This document shows, in pieces, positions 17,608 through 26,700 of a stretch of 40,613 nt of DNA. The notes beneath the pieces are model-generated. The model worked only from the letters and a program-made list of their open reading frames with translations. It was not told the origin of the DNA and made no database searches. The stretch lies in the NCBI RefSeq assembly GCF_011065895.1, contig NZ_JAALCR010000043.1, forward strand, positions 1-40,613, read 5' to 3'. Source of the DNA: Paludisphaera rhizosphaerae (GTDB taxonomy: Bacteria; Planctomycetota; Planctomycetia; Isosphaerales; Isosphaeraceae). The first letter of the stretch is position 1; each line of letters opens with the position of its first letter. A program made the translations under genes and the position numbers.

Positions 17608-19857
17608 ATGAGCGCAACCCCCGCCGTTCCCGCGGTCGTTTGTCAGCATTGCGGATCACCGAAGAGCCCTCTGACCGAGGGGGGTCCTTCGGTCTGTCCC
17701 GTCTGCACTCAGAACGAGGCGTCGGACTCGGGCTACGTCGCTTCGACGTGCCCCGAGTGCGGGGCTGGGCTTCGGGTGCGGTCGAAGTACATCGGCCATC
17801 ACATACGCTGCGGGGCCTGTCGGGCGAAGTTCCTGCTGAATCCACCCCAGACGCGAGCACTCGCCAGGTCGGCGGCGAAGCTCCCGGATCCCACCCCCGA
17901 CCCCGACGACCCCAACCAGGGCCGCGCCGAGGTCATGAGGCTGCTGGAAGAGGTCGCCGACCTCCGCAACCTCAACTACCGCCTGCGGACCGACGTCGAG
18001 CGGCTCGAGGACGAGCGCATGCGCGACTCGGCGAAGTTCCTCGACGAGATCGACTCGCTGCGGGCGCGGGACCGTCGCCTCCGCGCCGACTTCGACCGCG
18101 AACGCCGGACGGCCGAGGCCCTGGCCTCGCAGATCGCCGCCCTCCGCGAACGCGGCGACGGCCTTCAGGCGGACGTCGAGCGGCTGGGCCGCGAGCGCGA
18201 AGGGGACGCCGCTCGGCTGCTGGAAGAGGTGGCCGCCCTCCGCGAGCGAGGCGGTCCCGAGGCCGAGGCCCTGGCCGCCGAGGTGGCCGCGCTTCGCACC
18301 CTCGCGAGGCAGTTTGAAGAAGAGGCCGGCCGCGAGCGTCGGGCCGCCGCCGACCTGGGGGCGGAAGTCGCCGCGCTGCGTGAGCGAGACGAGCATCTCC
18401 GCGCCGACTTCGATCGCGAACGTCAGGCGGCCGAGGCGCAGGCCGAAGAGCTGGCCGCCCTCCGCGCCCGCGACGAGCAGGTGCGAGCCGACCTGGAGCG
18501 GCTGGAGAACCTCGGCCGCGAACGCGAGGGGGATTCCGCCAGACTGCTGGAGGAGATCGCCGCCCTCCGAGCCGGCGGCGAGGACCTCCGCGCCGACTTC
18601 GGCCGCGAGGCCGAAACCCGAGGCGGCGCGGTCGCCGCCCTCCGCGCGCAGGACGACCAGCTTCGCGCCGAGGTCGAGGCGGAACGCCAGGCCGCCCGCG
18701 CTCTGGCCGAGGAAGTCGCCTCCCTCCGCGAGCTGACCCGCCAACTGGAAGACGAGGCCCACCACGAACGCCAGTCGGCCCACGCCTTGACCGAGGAGGT
18801 CGCCGCCCTCCGCACCCGTGACGAACAGGTTCGCGCCGATCTGGACCGGATCGAACAGCTCGGCAGCCGTCGCGAAGGAAACGCCGCGAAGCTCCTCGAA
18901 GAGATCGCCGCGCTTCAGGCGGGCGGAGCGGCTCCCCACTCCGAGAGCCTCCAGCCCGAGGATGTCCGCGAACGCGACGAGCAGTTCCGGGCCGAGGTCG
19001 AGGCCGAACGCAAAGCCGCCCGCGCGTTGGCCGAGGAGGTCGCGGCCCTCCGCGCCCTCGCCCGCCAGCTTGAGGACGAGGCCGGCCGCGAACGCCGGAC
19101 CGCATCGGCCTTCGCCGAGGAGATCGCCTCCCTTCGCACCCGCGATGAACAGGTCCGCAGCGACGTCGAGCGGCTTGAACAACTCGGCCGTCAGCGCGAG
19201 GGAGAAGCCTCCCGGCTGCTCGAGGAAGTGCAGGCCCTCCGCACCAGCGGCGAGAGCCTCCGCGCCGAGGTCGAGGCCGAACGCCAGGCCGCCGAGGCCC
19301 TGGGACGCGAGGTCGAGGCCCTCCGCGCTCTGCCGCGGGCCGAAGGCGAGGCGACCGCTCCTCAGCCCGACGCCGAGGCGGCCAAGCTGGCCGAGGAGAT
19401 CGCCGCCCTCCGCGCCCGGGCCAGAAAGCTCGAGGAAGCGGCCGTCATGGAGCAGCGGACGGCCGGCCTGATGTACTCGGAGATCACCACGCTCCGCGCC
19501 CACGCCGAGAACCTCCGGATGGAGCTGGAGCGCGAACGGCAGACGTCGGGCTCCCTCTACGCCGAGGTCGCCGCGCTGCGGGCCCTCGACCAGCAGGTGC
19601 GGGCGGACGTGGACCGCATCGGCCGCGAGCGCGAACACGACTCCGCGCGGATCCGCGACGAGATCGCCGCCCTTCACGATCGGCTCGGCGGCGGTGCTCC
19701 TCGCGAGAGCGCTCCGGCCAGGGCCGCGAACTCGTCCGAGGTCGAATCCGAGTCTTCCCCCTCGAAGGCCGCCTCCCGAATCGCCGCCCTCTTCGACGAC
19801 GACCCCGACGCCCCCTTCGGCTATCTCGACGAGATCGCCCGCTCTCGGGAATCCTGA
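17608..19857 (+). CDS. Zinc-ribbon protein with very long coiled coil
   Basis: A 749-residue protein. The N-terminus holds four Cys pairs: C12/C15, C30/C33, C48/C51 and C68/C71. The last two (CPECG ... CGAC) look like an MJ0042-type zinc ribbon. From about residue 105 to 705 it is almost continuous coiled coil, built from imperfect repeats of about 60-75 residues around REGDSARLLEEIAALR, DEQVRADLERLE and AEVEAERQAA. A short globular tail (AALFDDDPDAPFGYLDEIA) ends the protein. No membrane helix or signal is seen, so a cytoplasmic structural or scaffold role (cytoskeleton-like or nucleoid-related) is possible but unproven. Its stop overlaps the start of the GyrI-like gene (TGATG), implying coupling. 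A long antisense frame across it is a composition artefact. Confidence 0.85.
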   Translation: MSATPAVPAVVCQHCGSPKSPLTEGGPSVCPVCTQNEASDSGYVASTCPECGAGLRVRSKYIGHHIRCGACRAKFLLNPPQTRALARSAAKLPDPTPDPDDPNQGRAEVMRLLEEVADLRNLNYRLRTDVERLEDERMRDSAKFLDEIDSLRARDRRLRADFDRERRTAEALASQIAALRERGDGLQADVERLGREREGDAARLLEEVAALRERGGPEAEALAAEVAALRTLARQFEEEAGRERRAAADLGAEVAALRERDEHLRADFDRERQAAEAQAEELAALRARDEQVRADLERLENLGREREGDSARLLEEIAALRAGGEDLRADFGREAETRGGAVAALRAQDDQLRAEVEAERQAARALAEEVASLRELTRQLEDEAHHERQSAHALTEEVAALRTRDEQVRADLDRIEQLGSRREGNAAKLLEEIAALQAGGAAPHSESLQPEDVRERDEQFRAEVEAERKAARALAEEVAALRALARQLEDEAGRERRTASAFAEEIASLRTRDEQVRSDVERLEQLGRQREGEASRLLEEVQALRTSGESLRAEVEAERQAAEALGREVEALRALPRAEGEATAPQPDAEAAKLAEEIAALRARARKLEEAAVMEQRTAGLMYSEITTLRAHAENLRMELERERQTSGSLYAEVAALRALDQQVRADVDRIGREREHDSARIRDEIAALHDRLGGGAPRESAPARAANSSEVESESSPSKAASRIAALFDDDPDAPFGYLDEIARSRES

Positions 19858-20324
19858 TGGGACACGCCATCCGCCTGGAACGCGCCGCCGCCGTCCCGCT
19901 CGCCGTCGTCCGACGTCGGGCGGGTCTGCGGGAGCTTCCCCGGATCGTCCCGGAGGCCTGCGGGATCGTCTGGGGGGTCGTCAAGGCTCAGCGAATCGAA
20001 GGCGCGGGACGACACGTCGCCGTCTACTGGGATGATCAAATCAACCTGGAAGTGGGCGTTGAATTGAATGCGCCGCTCGTCGAAGGCGACTTCGGCGAGG
20101 TCGTCGCCTCGGCCACGCCCGCCGGCCTCGTCGTGACGACCACCCACCTCGGCCCCTACAATCGACTCGGTGAAGCCCACGACGCCCTCCGCGCCTGGCT
20201 CCAGGCCAACGGCCATCGCCCGGCAGGCCCGGTCTGGGAGATCTACGGCCACTGGCGCGACGAATGGAACCGCGACCCCTCCGGCATCACCACCGAGGTC
20301 TTCCACCTCGTCGCCGAGGATTGA
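19857..20324 (+). CDS. GyrI-like small-molecule-binding domain protein
   Basis: A 155-residue stand-alone domain of the GyrI-like/AraC effector-binding (SOUL-like) type. Telling features are the central strand RHVAVYWDDQINLEVGVEL, the conserved TTTHLGPYNRLGEAHDALRAWL helix preceded by VVTTT, and the C-terminal WEIYGHWRDEW ... TTEVFHLV. Such domains bind hydrophobic or cationic ligands; some inhibit gyrase, others are ligand sensors or hydrolases. There is no DNA-binding domain. The ATG overlaps the stop of the coiled-coil gene by one base (TGATG), so the two are probably made together; the reason for the pairing is not known. Confidence 0.8.
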   Translation: MGHAIRLERAAAVPLAVVRRRAGLRELPRIVPEACGIVWGVVKAQRIEGAGRHVAVYWDDQINLEVGVELNAPLVEGDFGEVVASATPAGLVVTTTHLGPYNRLGEAHDALRAWLQANGHRPAGPVWEIYGHWRDEWNRDPSGITTEVFHLVAED

Positions 20325-20370
20325 GGACGGAGCACTCACGACCTATTAGCGACGGGTGACCCCATCTGCT

Positions 20371-20465
20371 GTAGGGGCGCCCCTTGTGGGCGCCCGATCG
20401 CCGTGGACATTCAACATCGGTCGGACATCCGATGGCGATCGGGCGCCCACAAGGGGCGCCCCTAC
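20371..20465 (+). repeat. 95-bp inverted-repeat element, copy 1
   Basis: A near-perfect hairpin element: 32-bp arms (20371-20402 and 20434-20465, starting GTAGGGGCGCCCC) around a 31-nt centre beginning GTGGACATTCAAC. A second copy at 40363-40457 has the same length in the opposite orientation. No open frame or transposase lies inside it, so it is a non-autonomous REPIN/MITE-like element. Confidence 0.85.
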
Positions 20466-20650
20466 GGCGATGGAACCGACGGCGGCTGGGAGCCAGTCCC
20501 AGTTCTGCCCCGCCGGCCCCGCCGAAGCCCGCCGCACCGGCGCATGAGGACGCCGACGTCTCCGAAGTCCCCAGCATCCCGCCTCGCGACATCTCGTCCG
20601 AAGGCGTCGGGGTGATCTCCAATCCATCTCCTGGCGTCGTGAGGCCTTGA
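20466..20650 (+). pseudogene. 3' fragment of a protein-coding gene
   Basis: Directly after the 95-bp element, one frame runs to a TGA at 20648-20650 with strong coding-like third-position GC bias. It reads APPAPPKPAAPAHEDADVSE, then IPPRDISSEGVGVISNPSP: a proline-rich linker and a plausible protein end. No start codon or ribosome binding site precedes it, and upstream the frame enters the hairpin element. It looks like the tail of a gene whose 5' part was lost. The original family is not recognised. Confidence 0.35.
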
Positions 20651-20840
20651 ACCGATCTTGTGCACACCTGCTTAAACCATCGGCGTAAGGAGTGGACGGC
20701 CGAAGCGGACATGCAGAGCGCAACTCACTAACCCAAAACATGTTTCGCCAACACCGAGAATTAGGCCGGCCGTTGGCACACGAATGGCTCAAAGGGCGAC
20801 GTCTCACCTTTGCCTGCTGAAACGTCGTGCGGAGAGCAAC
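20651..20840. other. Gene-free spacer
   Basis: About 190 bp, less GC-rich than the surroundings (for example ACCCAAAACATGTTTCGCC near 20731), leading to the ribosome binding site GGAGAG at 20831-20836. It probably holds the promoter of the next gene. No confident promoter boxes are seen. Confidence 0.4.
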
Positions 20841-21473
20841 ATGAGTCAGCAAACCATCGACGCCGTGGTCGAGCGCCTTGCGCATCTGGAAGCGGTCAAC
20901 CATCGTCTGGAAGAAGAACGTCGCCGATGGCGGGTCGCCGGGGTGTTCGCGCTGGCCGGGGCGGCGTTGATCGTCGCCGTCGGCGCAGCGGCTCGCGAGA
21001 CGCCGCCGACCGTCGAGGCCGGCGAGTTCATCCTCCGCGACAAGGAGGGCCGCGCCCGGGCCGCCCTGACCATGCGACCCGACGGCACGCCCGGCCTGGC
21101 GCTCTTCGATGAGAAGGCGACGATGCGGCTCTCGCTGGACCTGGGGGCGAAGGGCGAGCACGACTCGGACACGCCCGGCGTGAACGTCTACGGCGACAAG
21201 GGAGAGCTGCGAGCCGCCCTGACGATGCGGCCCGACGGCACCCCCGGCATGGCCTTCTTCGACGACCGGAGACAGCCGAGGCTCTCGCTGGACATGTCCG
21301 GCGATGAAACCCCCGGGGTGAACCTCTACGGCCCGGGCGGAGTCCTCCGCGCCGCGGTGGCCATCCGCCCCGACGGCACGCCCGGCCTGGGCCTTTTCGA
21401 CGAGGCCGGGCGCGTCGTCCAGTCGGTCGAGATCGACGGCGAGGGATTCCCCCGTCGCGGTCGGGTTCAATAA
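20841..21473 (+). CDS. Membrane-anchored protein with PDGTPG repeats
   Basis: A 210-residue protein: a short coiled coil (about residues 5-28), one membrane helix (31-50), and an exported region of three imperfect repeats of about 45-50 residues. Each repeat contains RPDGTPG (80-85, 131-136, 177-182) followed by a FDE/FDD hydrophobic strand and often LSLD. The repeats probably stack as beta hairpins in the periplasm or on the cell surface. No enzyme motif is seen. GGAGAG lies 5 nt before the ATG at 20841, better than the upstream in-frame ATG at 20784. Function unknown. Confidence 0.8.
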   Translation: MSQQTIDAVVERLAHLEAVNHRLEEERRRWRVAGVFALAGAALIVAVGAAARETPPTVEAGEFILRDKEGRARAALTMRPDGTPGLALFDEKATMRLSLDLGAKGEHDSDTPGVNVYGDKGELRAALTMRPDGTPGMAFFDDRRQPRLSLDMSGDETPGVNLYGPGGVLRAAVAIRPDGTPGLGLFDEAGRVVQSVEIDGEGFPRRGRVQ

Positions 21474-21491
21474 AGAGGGTCGAGCTTCACG

Positions 21492-21884
21492 TCAGCGAGG
21501 GCTGGCGGGGAGCCACGGCTTGTGCATGGCGACGTTCCGGCCGGTGCCGTACTCGCGATTCCACGAGCTAATCGGGGCCTTGCCGCCCCGGGGTCGCGCC
21601 GCCTGACGGACGGTCCCCCAGCCAGACTGTGGGGCGTATCCCGTCCAGGCGGCTTGCGGCTGATAGGGCTGCCAGGCCGTGGCCGGAGCATAACCCTGCC
21701 ACCCCGTGCCGACCGAGGCAGGTGCCGCCGGAGCCACCGGCGCTGGGACGTAGGTCACCGCTGGAGGGCTCCACGCCGTCGCCGGCCCATAGCCGACCCA
21801 GGGACCGATCGATTGAGCCTGCGACTCGGAGACCGCAAACGCCGCCGCCAGCGCCAGGCTGAGAGTCACGTGTAGGACTTTCAT
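21492..21884 (-). CDS. Secreted Y-x-P-x3-W repeat protein, paralogue 1
   Basis: A 130-residue protein with a signal peptide (MKVLHVTLSLALAAAFAVS, cleavage near SQAQS). The mature part is Pro/Ala/Trp/Tyr-rich and carries four octapeptides of pattern x-Y-x-P-x3-W: GYGPATAW, GYAPATAW, PYQPQAAW and GYAPQSGW. It ends in a conserved basic tail (PISSWNREYGTGR ... KPWLPASPR). The paralogue at 22161-22550 shares the layout and tail, so the pair arose by tandem duplication. GTG ATG sits at the start; I take the ATG to match the paralogue. Likely an envelope or matrix protein; family not recognised. Confidence 0.75.
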   Translation of the reverse strand: MKVLHVTLSLALAAAFAVSESQAQSIGPWVGYGPATAWSPPAVTYVPAPVAPAAPASVGTGWQGYAPATAWQPYQPQAAWTGYAPQSGWGTVRQAARPRGGKAPISSWNREYGTGRNVAMHKPWLPASPR

Positions 21885-22160
21885 CACACCGTCTCACTTT
21901 CATCCGGGGGAGAGGAGCGGGCGGGCGGGCCTTGGGGGATTCCCACGGCGCGCGACCGCCCGGTGAACGTCGCGCCGGCGGATGCGCGAGTCGGCCCCAG
22001 CAGCTTCGGTTGTTCTTCGACCCAAATGAGGGAGGGCAGACTCGCGCCAACCCGGCGCGTCGCCTACCTGAAGGGTACGCGAGGAAGGCCTCCCCGTCGA
22101 GTCGACGAGTCCGACCTAAACCGAAACTAATCCTAAGTTCTGTAAAGGGTTACGAAGAAT

Positions 22161-22550
22161 TCATCGTGGACTGGCGGGGAGCCACGGCTTGATCATGGCG
22201 ATGGTCCGCCCCGTGCCGTACTCCGGGTTCCACGAGCTGATCGGCACGCCTGCGCCTCGGGGGCGGACCGACGCCGCCGTGGCGGAGGTCGTCCAGCCGT
22301 ATTGAGGAACGTAGCCGACCCAGGCCTCCTGCGGCTGGTAAGTCTGCCAAACCACCGCCGGCGCGTAGCCTTGCCAGCCCGTGCCGGCCGCAGGCGAGTA
22401 CGACGGCGAGGGAACATAGGTCGCCGTGGGGGCCGCCCAGGAGGTCCCCGGCCCGTACGCCGCCCACGATCCGACCGATTGCGCCCGGATTTCGGAACCA
22501 CTGAGGAACAACGCCAGAGCCAAACCGGAGATGACGCGCAAAACCTTCAT
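22161..22550 (-). CDS. Secreted Y-x-P-x3-W repeat protein, paralogue 2
   Basis: A 129-residue protein with a signal peptide (MKVLRVISGLALALFLSGS, cleavage near RAQS). It has the same four motifs as its neighbour: AYGPGTSW, GYAPAVVW, TYQPQEAW and GYVPQYGW, followed by PISSWNPEYGTGR and the identical end KPWLPASPR. The start at 22550 is set by alignment to the paralogue and by GAGAGG just upstream; the frame is open another 26 codons. The central linker (PSPSYSPAAGTG) differs from paralogue 1, so the spacers have diverged while the aromatic motifs and tail are conserved. Function unknown. Confidence 0.75.
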   Translation of the reverse strand: MKVLRVISGLALALFLSGSEIRAQSVGSWAAYGPGTSWAAPTATYVPSPSYSPAAGTGWQGYAPAVVWQTYQPQEAWVGYVPQYGWTTSATAASVRPRGAGVPISSWNPEYGTGRTIAMIKPWLPASPR

Positions 22551-22810
22551 CGCACCCTCTCGCTTTTGACTGGAGCTGAGCGGTCGGTAGGCCCGTCGGG
22601 CGTTCCCCGCGGCGCGCGGCCGCTCCATCGGCGACGCGCGGGGGTCTCACGTGTCGTCCCCCGGCTTCGGGAGATCGGAGACCAGAGGAGGGCGGGAGAG
22701 GGGCGACCATGGGAGGTCGGGCGCGCCGTCTCCATTAAGAATATGCAATAAACTAACCGGCGTCGATGGGTGCATCGAACTTCGGCCGAGAAGGCCCCGG
22801 GGCTCGGCGG

Positions 22811-23581
22811 TCAGGCGTCGCGGAGGATCCGGCCGGCGAAGAGGCGGTGGACCTCGCGGCCGTCGTCGACCAGCAGGGCTCCTTCGGGGTCGATCCCCCG
22901 GCCGACGCCGACGAGGTTCCGCGGGCCGATCGACGCGCGAAGGTTCAGGCCGCGGAGCAGGTCGAGTCGGGCCCATTCCTCGGCGAGCGATGGATCGTCG
23001 GCGGCCAGGCGGTTGAGGGCGATCGGGAACCGGGCGAGGAGGGCGGCCAGCAGCCTCGGCAGGTCGTCGGTCGTCAGCGGAACCGGCTGGAAGTCACCCA
23101 GCGAGCCTGCCATCCGGGCGATCTCGGGGGGTGCCTGATCGAGCCGGGCGGCCACGTTCACGCCCACGCCGATCAGGATCCGACCACCGGCGGAGGTCTC
23201 GATCCGCTCCGGGAGGATGCCGGCGATCTTCCGGCCGTTCGCCTCCACGTCATTCGGCCAGCGCACGCCGAGCCCCGGGTCGCGCCAGCCGAGATCGGCG
23301 ACGGCCTCCACCAGCGCCACGGCCGTCGTCAGGGCGATCCTCGGCTGCTGATCCACGCGGACGCCGTGATCCGCCGGGTCGAAGACGAGCGTGAACGTCA
23401 GCGAGCCCTCGTCCGACCACCAGGCGTTCGTCCGCTGCCCGCGCCCGCGCGTCTGGCTCCGGGCCCAGACGACGAACGGACACGCACGACCAGGCTCGAC
23501 CGCCAGCGCCGCCGCGGCGGTGCTGGTCGATTCGAGTTCGTCGTAGATCAAGACGTCGCGGGCGAACGGCCAGGGGGTCAT
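22811..23581 (-). CDS. birA: Biotin--[acetyl-CoA-carboxylase] ligase
   Basis: Forms biotinyl-5'-AMP and transfers biotin to the lysine of carboxyl carrier domains. The 256-residue protein has the catalytic core only, with no N-terminal helix-turn-helix, so it is a class I ligase unlikely to act as repressor. Visible motifs are SQTRGRGQRTNAWWS (biotinyl-AMP loop), VRWPNDVEANGRKIAGILPE and GVGVNVA. It lies downstream of pyruvate carboxylase on the same strand, separated by repeat B copy 2; that enzyme's BCCP domain is the obvious local substrate. The RGRGQ loop and normal length suggest an intact enzyme. Confidence 0.93.
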   Translation of the reverse strand: MTPWPFARDVLIYDELESTSTAAAALAVEPGRACPFVVWARSQTRGRGQRTNAWWSDEGSLTFTLVFDPADHGVRVDQQPRIALTTAVALVEAVADLGWRDPGLGVRWPNDVEANGRKIAGILPERIETSAGGRILIGVGVNVAARLDQAPPEIARMAGSLGDFQPVPLTTDDLPRLLAALLARFPIALNRLAADDPSLAEEWARLDLLRGLNLRASIGPRNLVGVGRGIDPEGALLVDDGREVHRLFAGRILRDA

Positions 23582-23616
23582 GGGACGGTCATACCCAGCG
23601 CGGGATTCGGAGGAAG

Positions 23617-23780
23617 ACGGTCTTCCCCCCTCGCGGGGGAAGACAGACCGCGAAGCGGTCAGTTGAGGGGGATGACCGCCGTCGGATTCGCGTCCGAAGC
23701 ATTGCCTTCAGTGCGACGCCGATCCCCCCTCATCCGCCCCTGCGGGGCACCTTCCCCCGCGAGGGGGGAAGGCCGTTAGG
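23617..23780 (+). repeat. Palindromic repeat family B, copy 2
   Basis: About 164 bp: a terminal hairpin CTTCCCCCCTCGCGGGGGAAG, a second hairpin GACCGCGAAGCGGTC, TTGAGGGGG, a variable centre, then CCCCCCTCATCCGCCC and a closing hairpin CCTTCCCCCGCGAGGGG. It fills the gap between pyruvate carboxylase and biotin ligase. In copy 1 the second hairpin reads GATCGCGAAGCGATC; the change is matched on both arms. Confidence 0.85.
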
Positions 23781-23789
23781 GTTCGAAGC

Positions 23790-26700
23790 TCACGCGTCGC
23801 CCAACTTCAACAGCAGGTCGCCCGTTTTGACCTGGAGGCCGACGCGGGCGGGGAGTTCCACGACGCGGCCGGCGCGGTCGGCGTTGATGGTGGTCTCCAT
23901 CTTCATGGCTTCGATGGAGAAGAGCTTCTGGCCCTTGCGGATGGGGTCGCCGACGGCCACCGCGACGCCGACGATCAGGCCGGGCAGCGGAGCGCCGATC
24001 TGCATCGGGTCGGAGGGATCGGCCTTGGGGGTCTCGACGACCGACGAGGCCAGCGAGCGGTCGGCGATCTCGACCTCGCGGGGCTGGCCGTTCAGCTCGA
24101 AGAAGACCGTCCGCTTGCCGTCGGCGTGGGGCTCGCCCACGGCCAGGAGCTTGATGATGAGGGTCTTCCCGGGCTCGATCTCGAAGGCGTTCTCCTCGCC
24201 CGTCTCGGCCCCGTAGAAGAACAAGGGGGTGGGGAGCACGGAGGTGTCGGAGAACTTGTCCTTGTGCTTGACCAGATCGGGGAAGACGCGGGGGTACATC
24301 ATGTAGCTGAGGACGTCGAACTCGGAGACCTCGGCCGGGTCGTCGACGCCCATGATCTCGGCGACCTTCTTGCGGATCGCGGCGAAGTCGGCCGGGGGGA
24401 GCAGAGCGCCGGGGCGGTCGGTCAGCGGCTTGCGGTCCTTGAGGATCCGCTTCTGCAGTTCGGGGGGGAACCCGCCGGGAGGCCGGCCCAGGCGGCCTTC
24501 CATGAACTCGACGACGCTGTCCGGGAAGGCCAGCTCGCGGTCGGAGTCCATCACGTCCTCGGGCGTCAGGTTGTTGGCCACGAGGAAGAGGGCCATGTCG
24601 CCGACGACCTTGGACGACGGCGTCACCTTCACGATGTCGCCGAACATCTGGTTGACCAGGCCGTAGGACTCGCAGACCTCAAGCCAGCGCGGGGAGAGGC
24701 CCAGGGCGTCGGCCTGCTGGTAGAGGTTCGTGTACTGGCCGCCGGGCATTTCCAGGTCGTACAGGTCGGCGGCCGGCGACTTCGGGCCGGACTCGAACGG
24801 CTTGTAGAGGGTTCGGACCTCGTCCCAGTAGCGGCTGACGTCGATGAGCGTCTGGTGGTCGACGCCCGTGTCGCGAGGCGTGAACCGCAGCGACTCGATG
24901 ATCGCGTTGAGGCTGGGCTGCGAGGTCAGCCCGGACATCGACGCCACGGCGCCGTCGGCCACGTCCAGGCCCACGCCGGCCGCCATCAGGACGCTCGCCG
25001 CCTGGGCCCCGCCGATGTCGTGAGTGTGGAAGTGGACGGGGATGCCGACCTCGCTCCGCAGGGCCTCGATCAGCTTGACGGCGGCCGGCGGCTTGCAGAG
25101 GCCGGCCATGTCCTTGACGGCGATGATGTTCGCCCCGCGCTTCTCCAGATCCTTGGCCATCTCGACGTAGTAGTCGAGGTTGTACTTGGAGCGGGCGGGG
25201 TTGAGGATGTCGCCGGTGTAGCAGATGGCGGCCTCGCAGATCGCCCCCGCCTTGCGGACGGCCTCGATCGTCGCGCCCATGTTCGGGACCCAGTTGAGCG
25301 AGTCGAACACGCGGAAGACGTCGATGCCGGCCTCGGCGGAGGTCTTCACGAAGGCGTCGACCACGTCGTCCGGATAGCTCGTGTAGCCGACCGCGTTCGA
25401 GCCCCGGATGAGCATCTGGAAGAGGATGTTGGGGATCCGCTCCCGGAGCGCGGCGAGACGCTCCCAGGGGTCTTCCCGGAGGAACCGCATGGAGGTGTCG
25501 AAGGTGGCCCCGCCCCACATCTCCAGCGAGAAGAGGTTCGACAGCCGGTGGGCGTAAACGTCGGCCACGCGGAGCATGTCTCGGGTGCGCAGGCGGGTGG
25601 CCAGCAGCGACTGGTGGGCGTCGCGGAAGGTGGTGTCGGTGACCAGCAGCGGCTTCTGATCGCGGACCCACTTGCTGAAGCCCTCGGGACCCATCGCCTT
25701 GAGTTTCTGGCGGGTGCCGTCGGGGATCTTCTCGGTGTGCTTGTAGGCCGGCGGCGCAGGCTCGGCGGGGAACAGGCGCGAAGCGTCGGGCTTCACGCCG
25801 GGGAAGCCGTTGACGGTGACGTCGGCGATGTACGACAGCAGCTTGGTCGCCCGGTCCCGACGCTCGGCGAACTCGAACAGGCTGGGGGTCTGGTCGATGA
25901 ACCGCGTGGTGCAGTGACCTTCCAGGAACGTCTCGTTCGTGACGACGTTGAGCAGGAAGGGGATGTTGGTCTTCACGCCCCGGATGCGGTACTCCTGCAG
26001 GGCCCGCTCCATCCGGGTGGCGGCGTCGATGAACCGGCGGCCGTAGGTGGAGACCTTCACCAGCAGCGAGTCGTAAAACGGCGTGACGATGGCGCCGGCG
26101 GCCGTGGAGCCGCCGTCGAGCCGCAGGCCGGGGCCGCCGGACGACCGGTAGTTGGTGATCCGGCCGTAGTCCGGGGTGAAGTTGTTGGCCGGGTCCTCGG
26201 TCGTGATCCGGCACTGGATGGCGAAGCCCTCGGTATGCACCGAGTTCTGGCCGTCGATGCCGATGGCCGGGTTCGAGAGCGGCTCGCCCTGGGCGACGAG
26301 GATCTGGCTCTTGACGATGTCGATCCCGGTGACGATCTCGGTGACGGTGTGCTCGACCTGGAGCCGAGGGTTCACCTCGATGAACGAGAACGTCTTGGCC
26401 TGGTCGTCGACGAGGAACTCGACCGTCCCCGCGTTCTGGTAGCCGACCGCCCGGCCGATCTTCAGCGCGGCCTCACAGATGTCCTGGCGGAGCTTCTCGT
26501 CGAGGTTGTAGGCCGGGGCGATCTCAATGACCTTCTGGTGCCGCCGCTGGATGGAGCAGTCGCGCTCGAAGAGGTGGACGAGGTTGCCGTACTTGTCGCC
26601 GAGAAGCTGGACCTCGATGTGCTTGGCCTTGGAGATGAACTTCTCGATGAAGGCGTCGGCGCAGCCGAAGGCGGCCTGGGCCTCGCGGCGGGCCTGTTCC

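Noticed and set aside
17656-19677. 673-codon open frame antisense to the coiled-coil gene
   Set aside because: High-GC genes often leave the opposite strand free of stops. The sense frame has a ribosome binding context, Cys motifs and heptads, and the antisense product has no family features.
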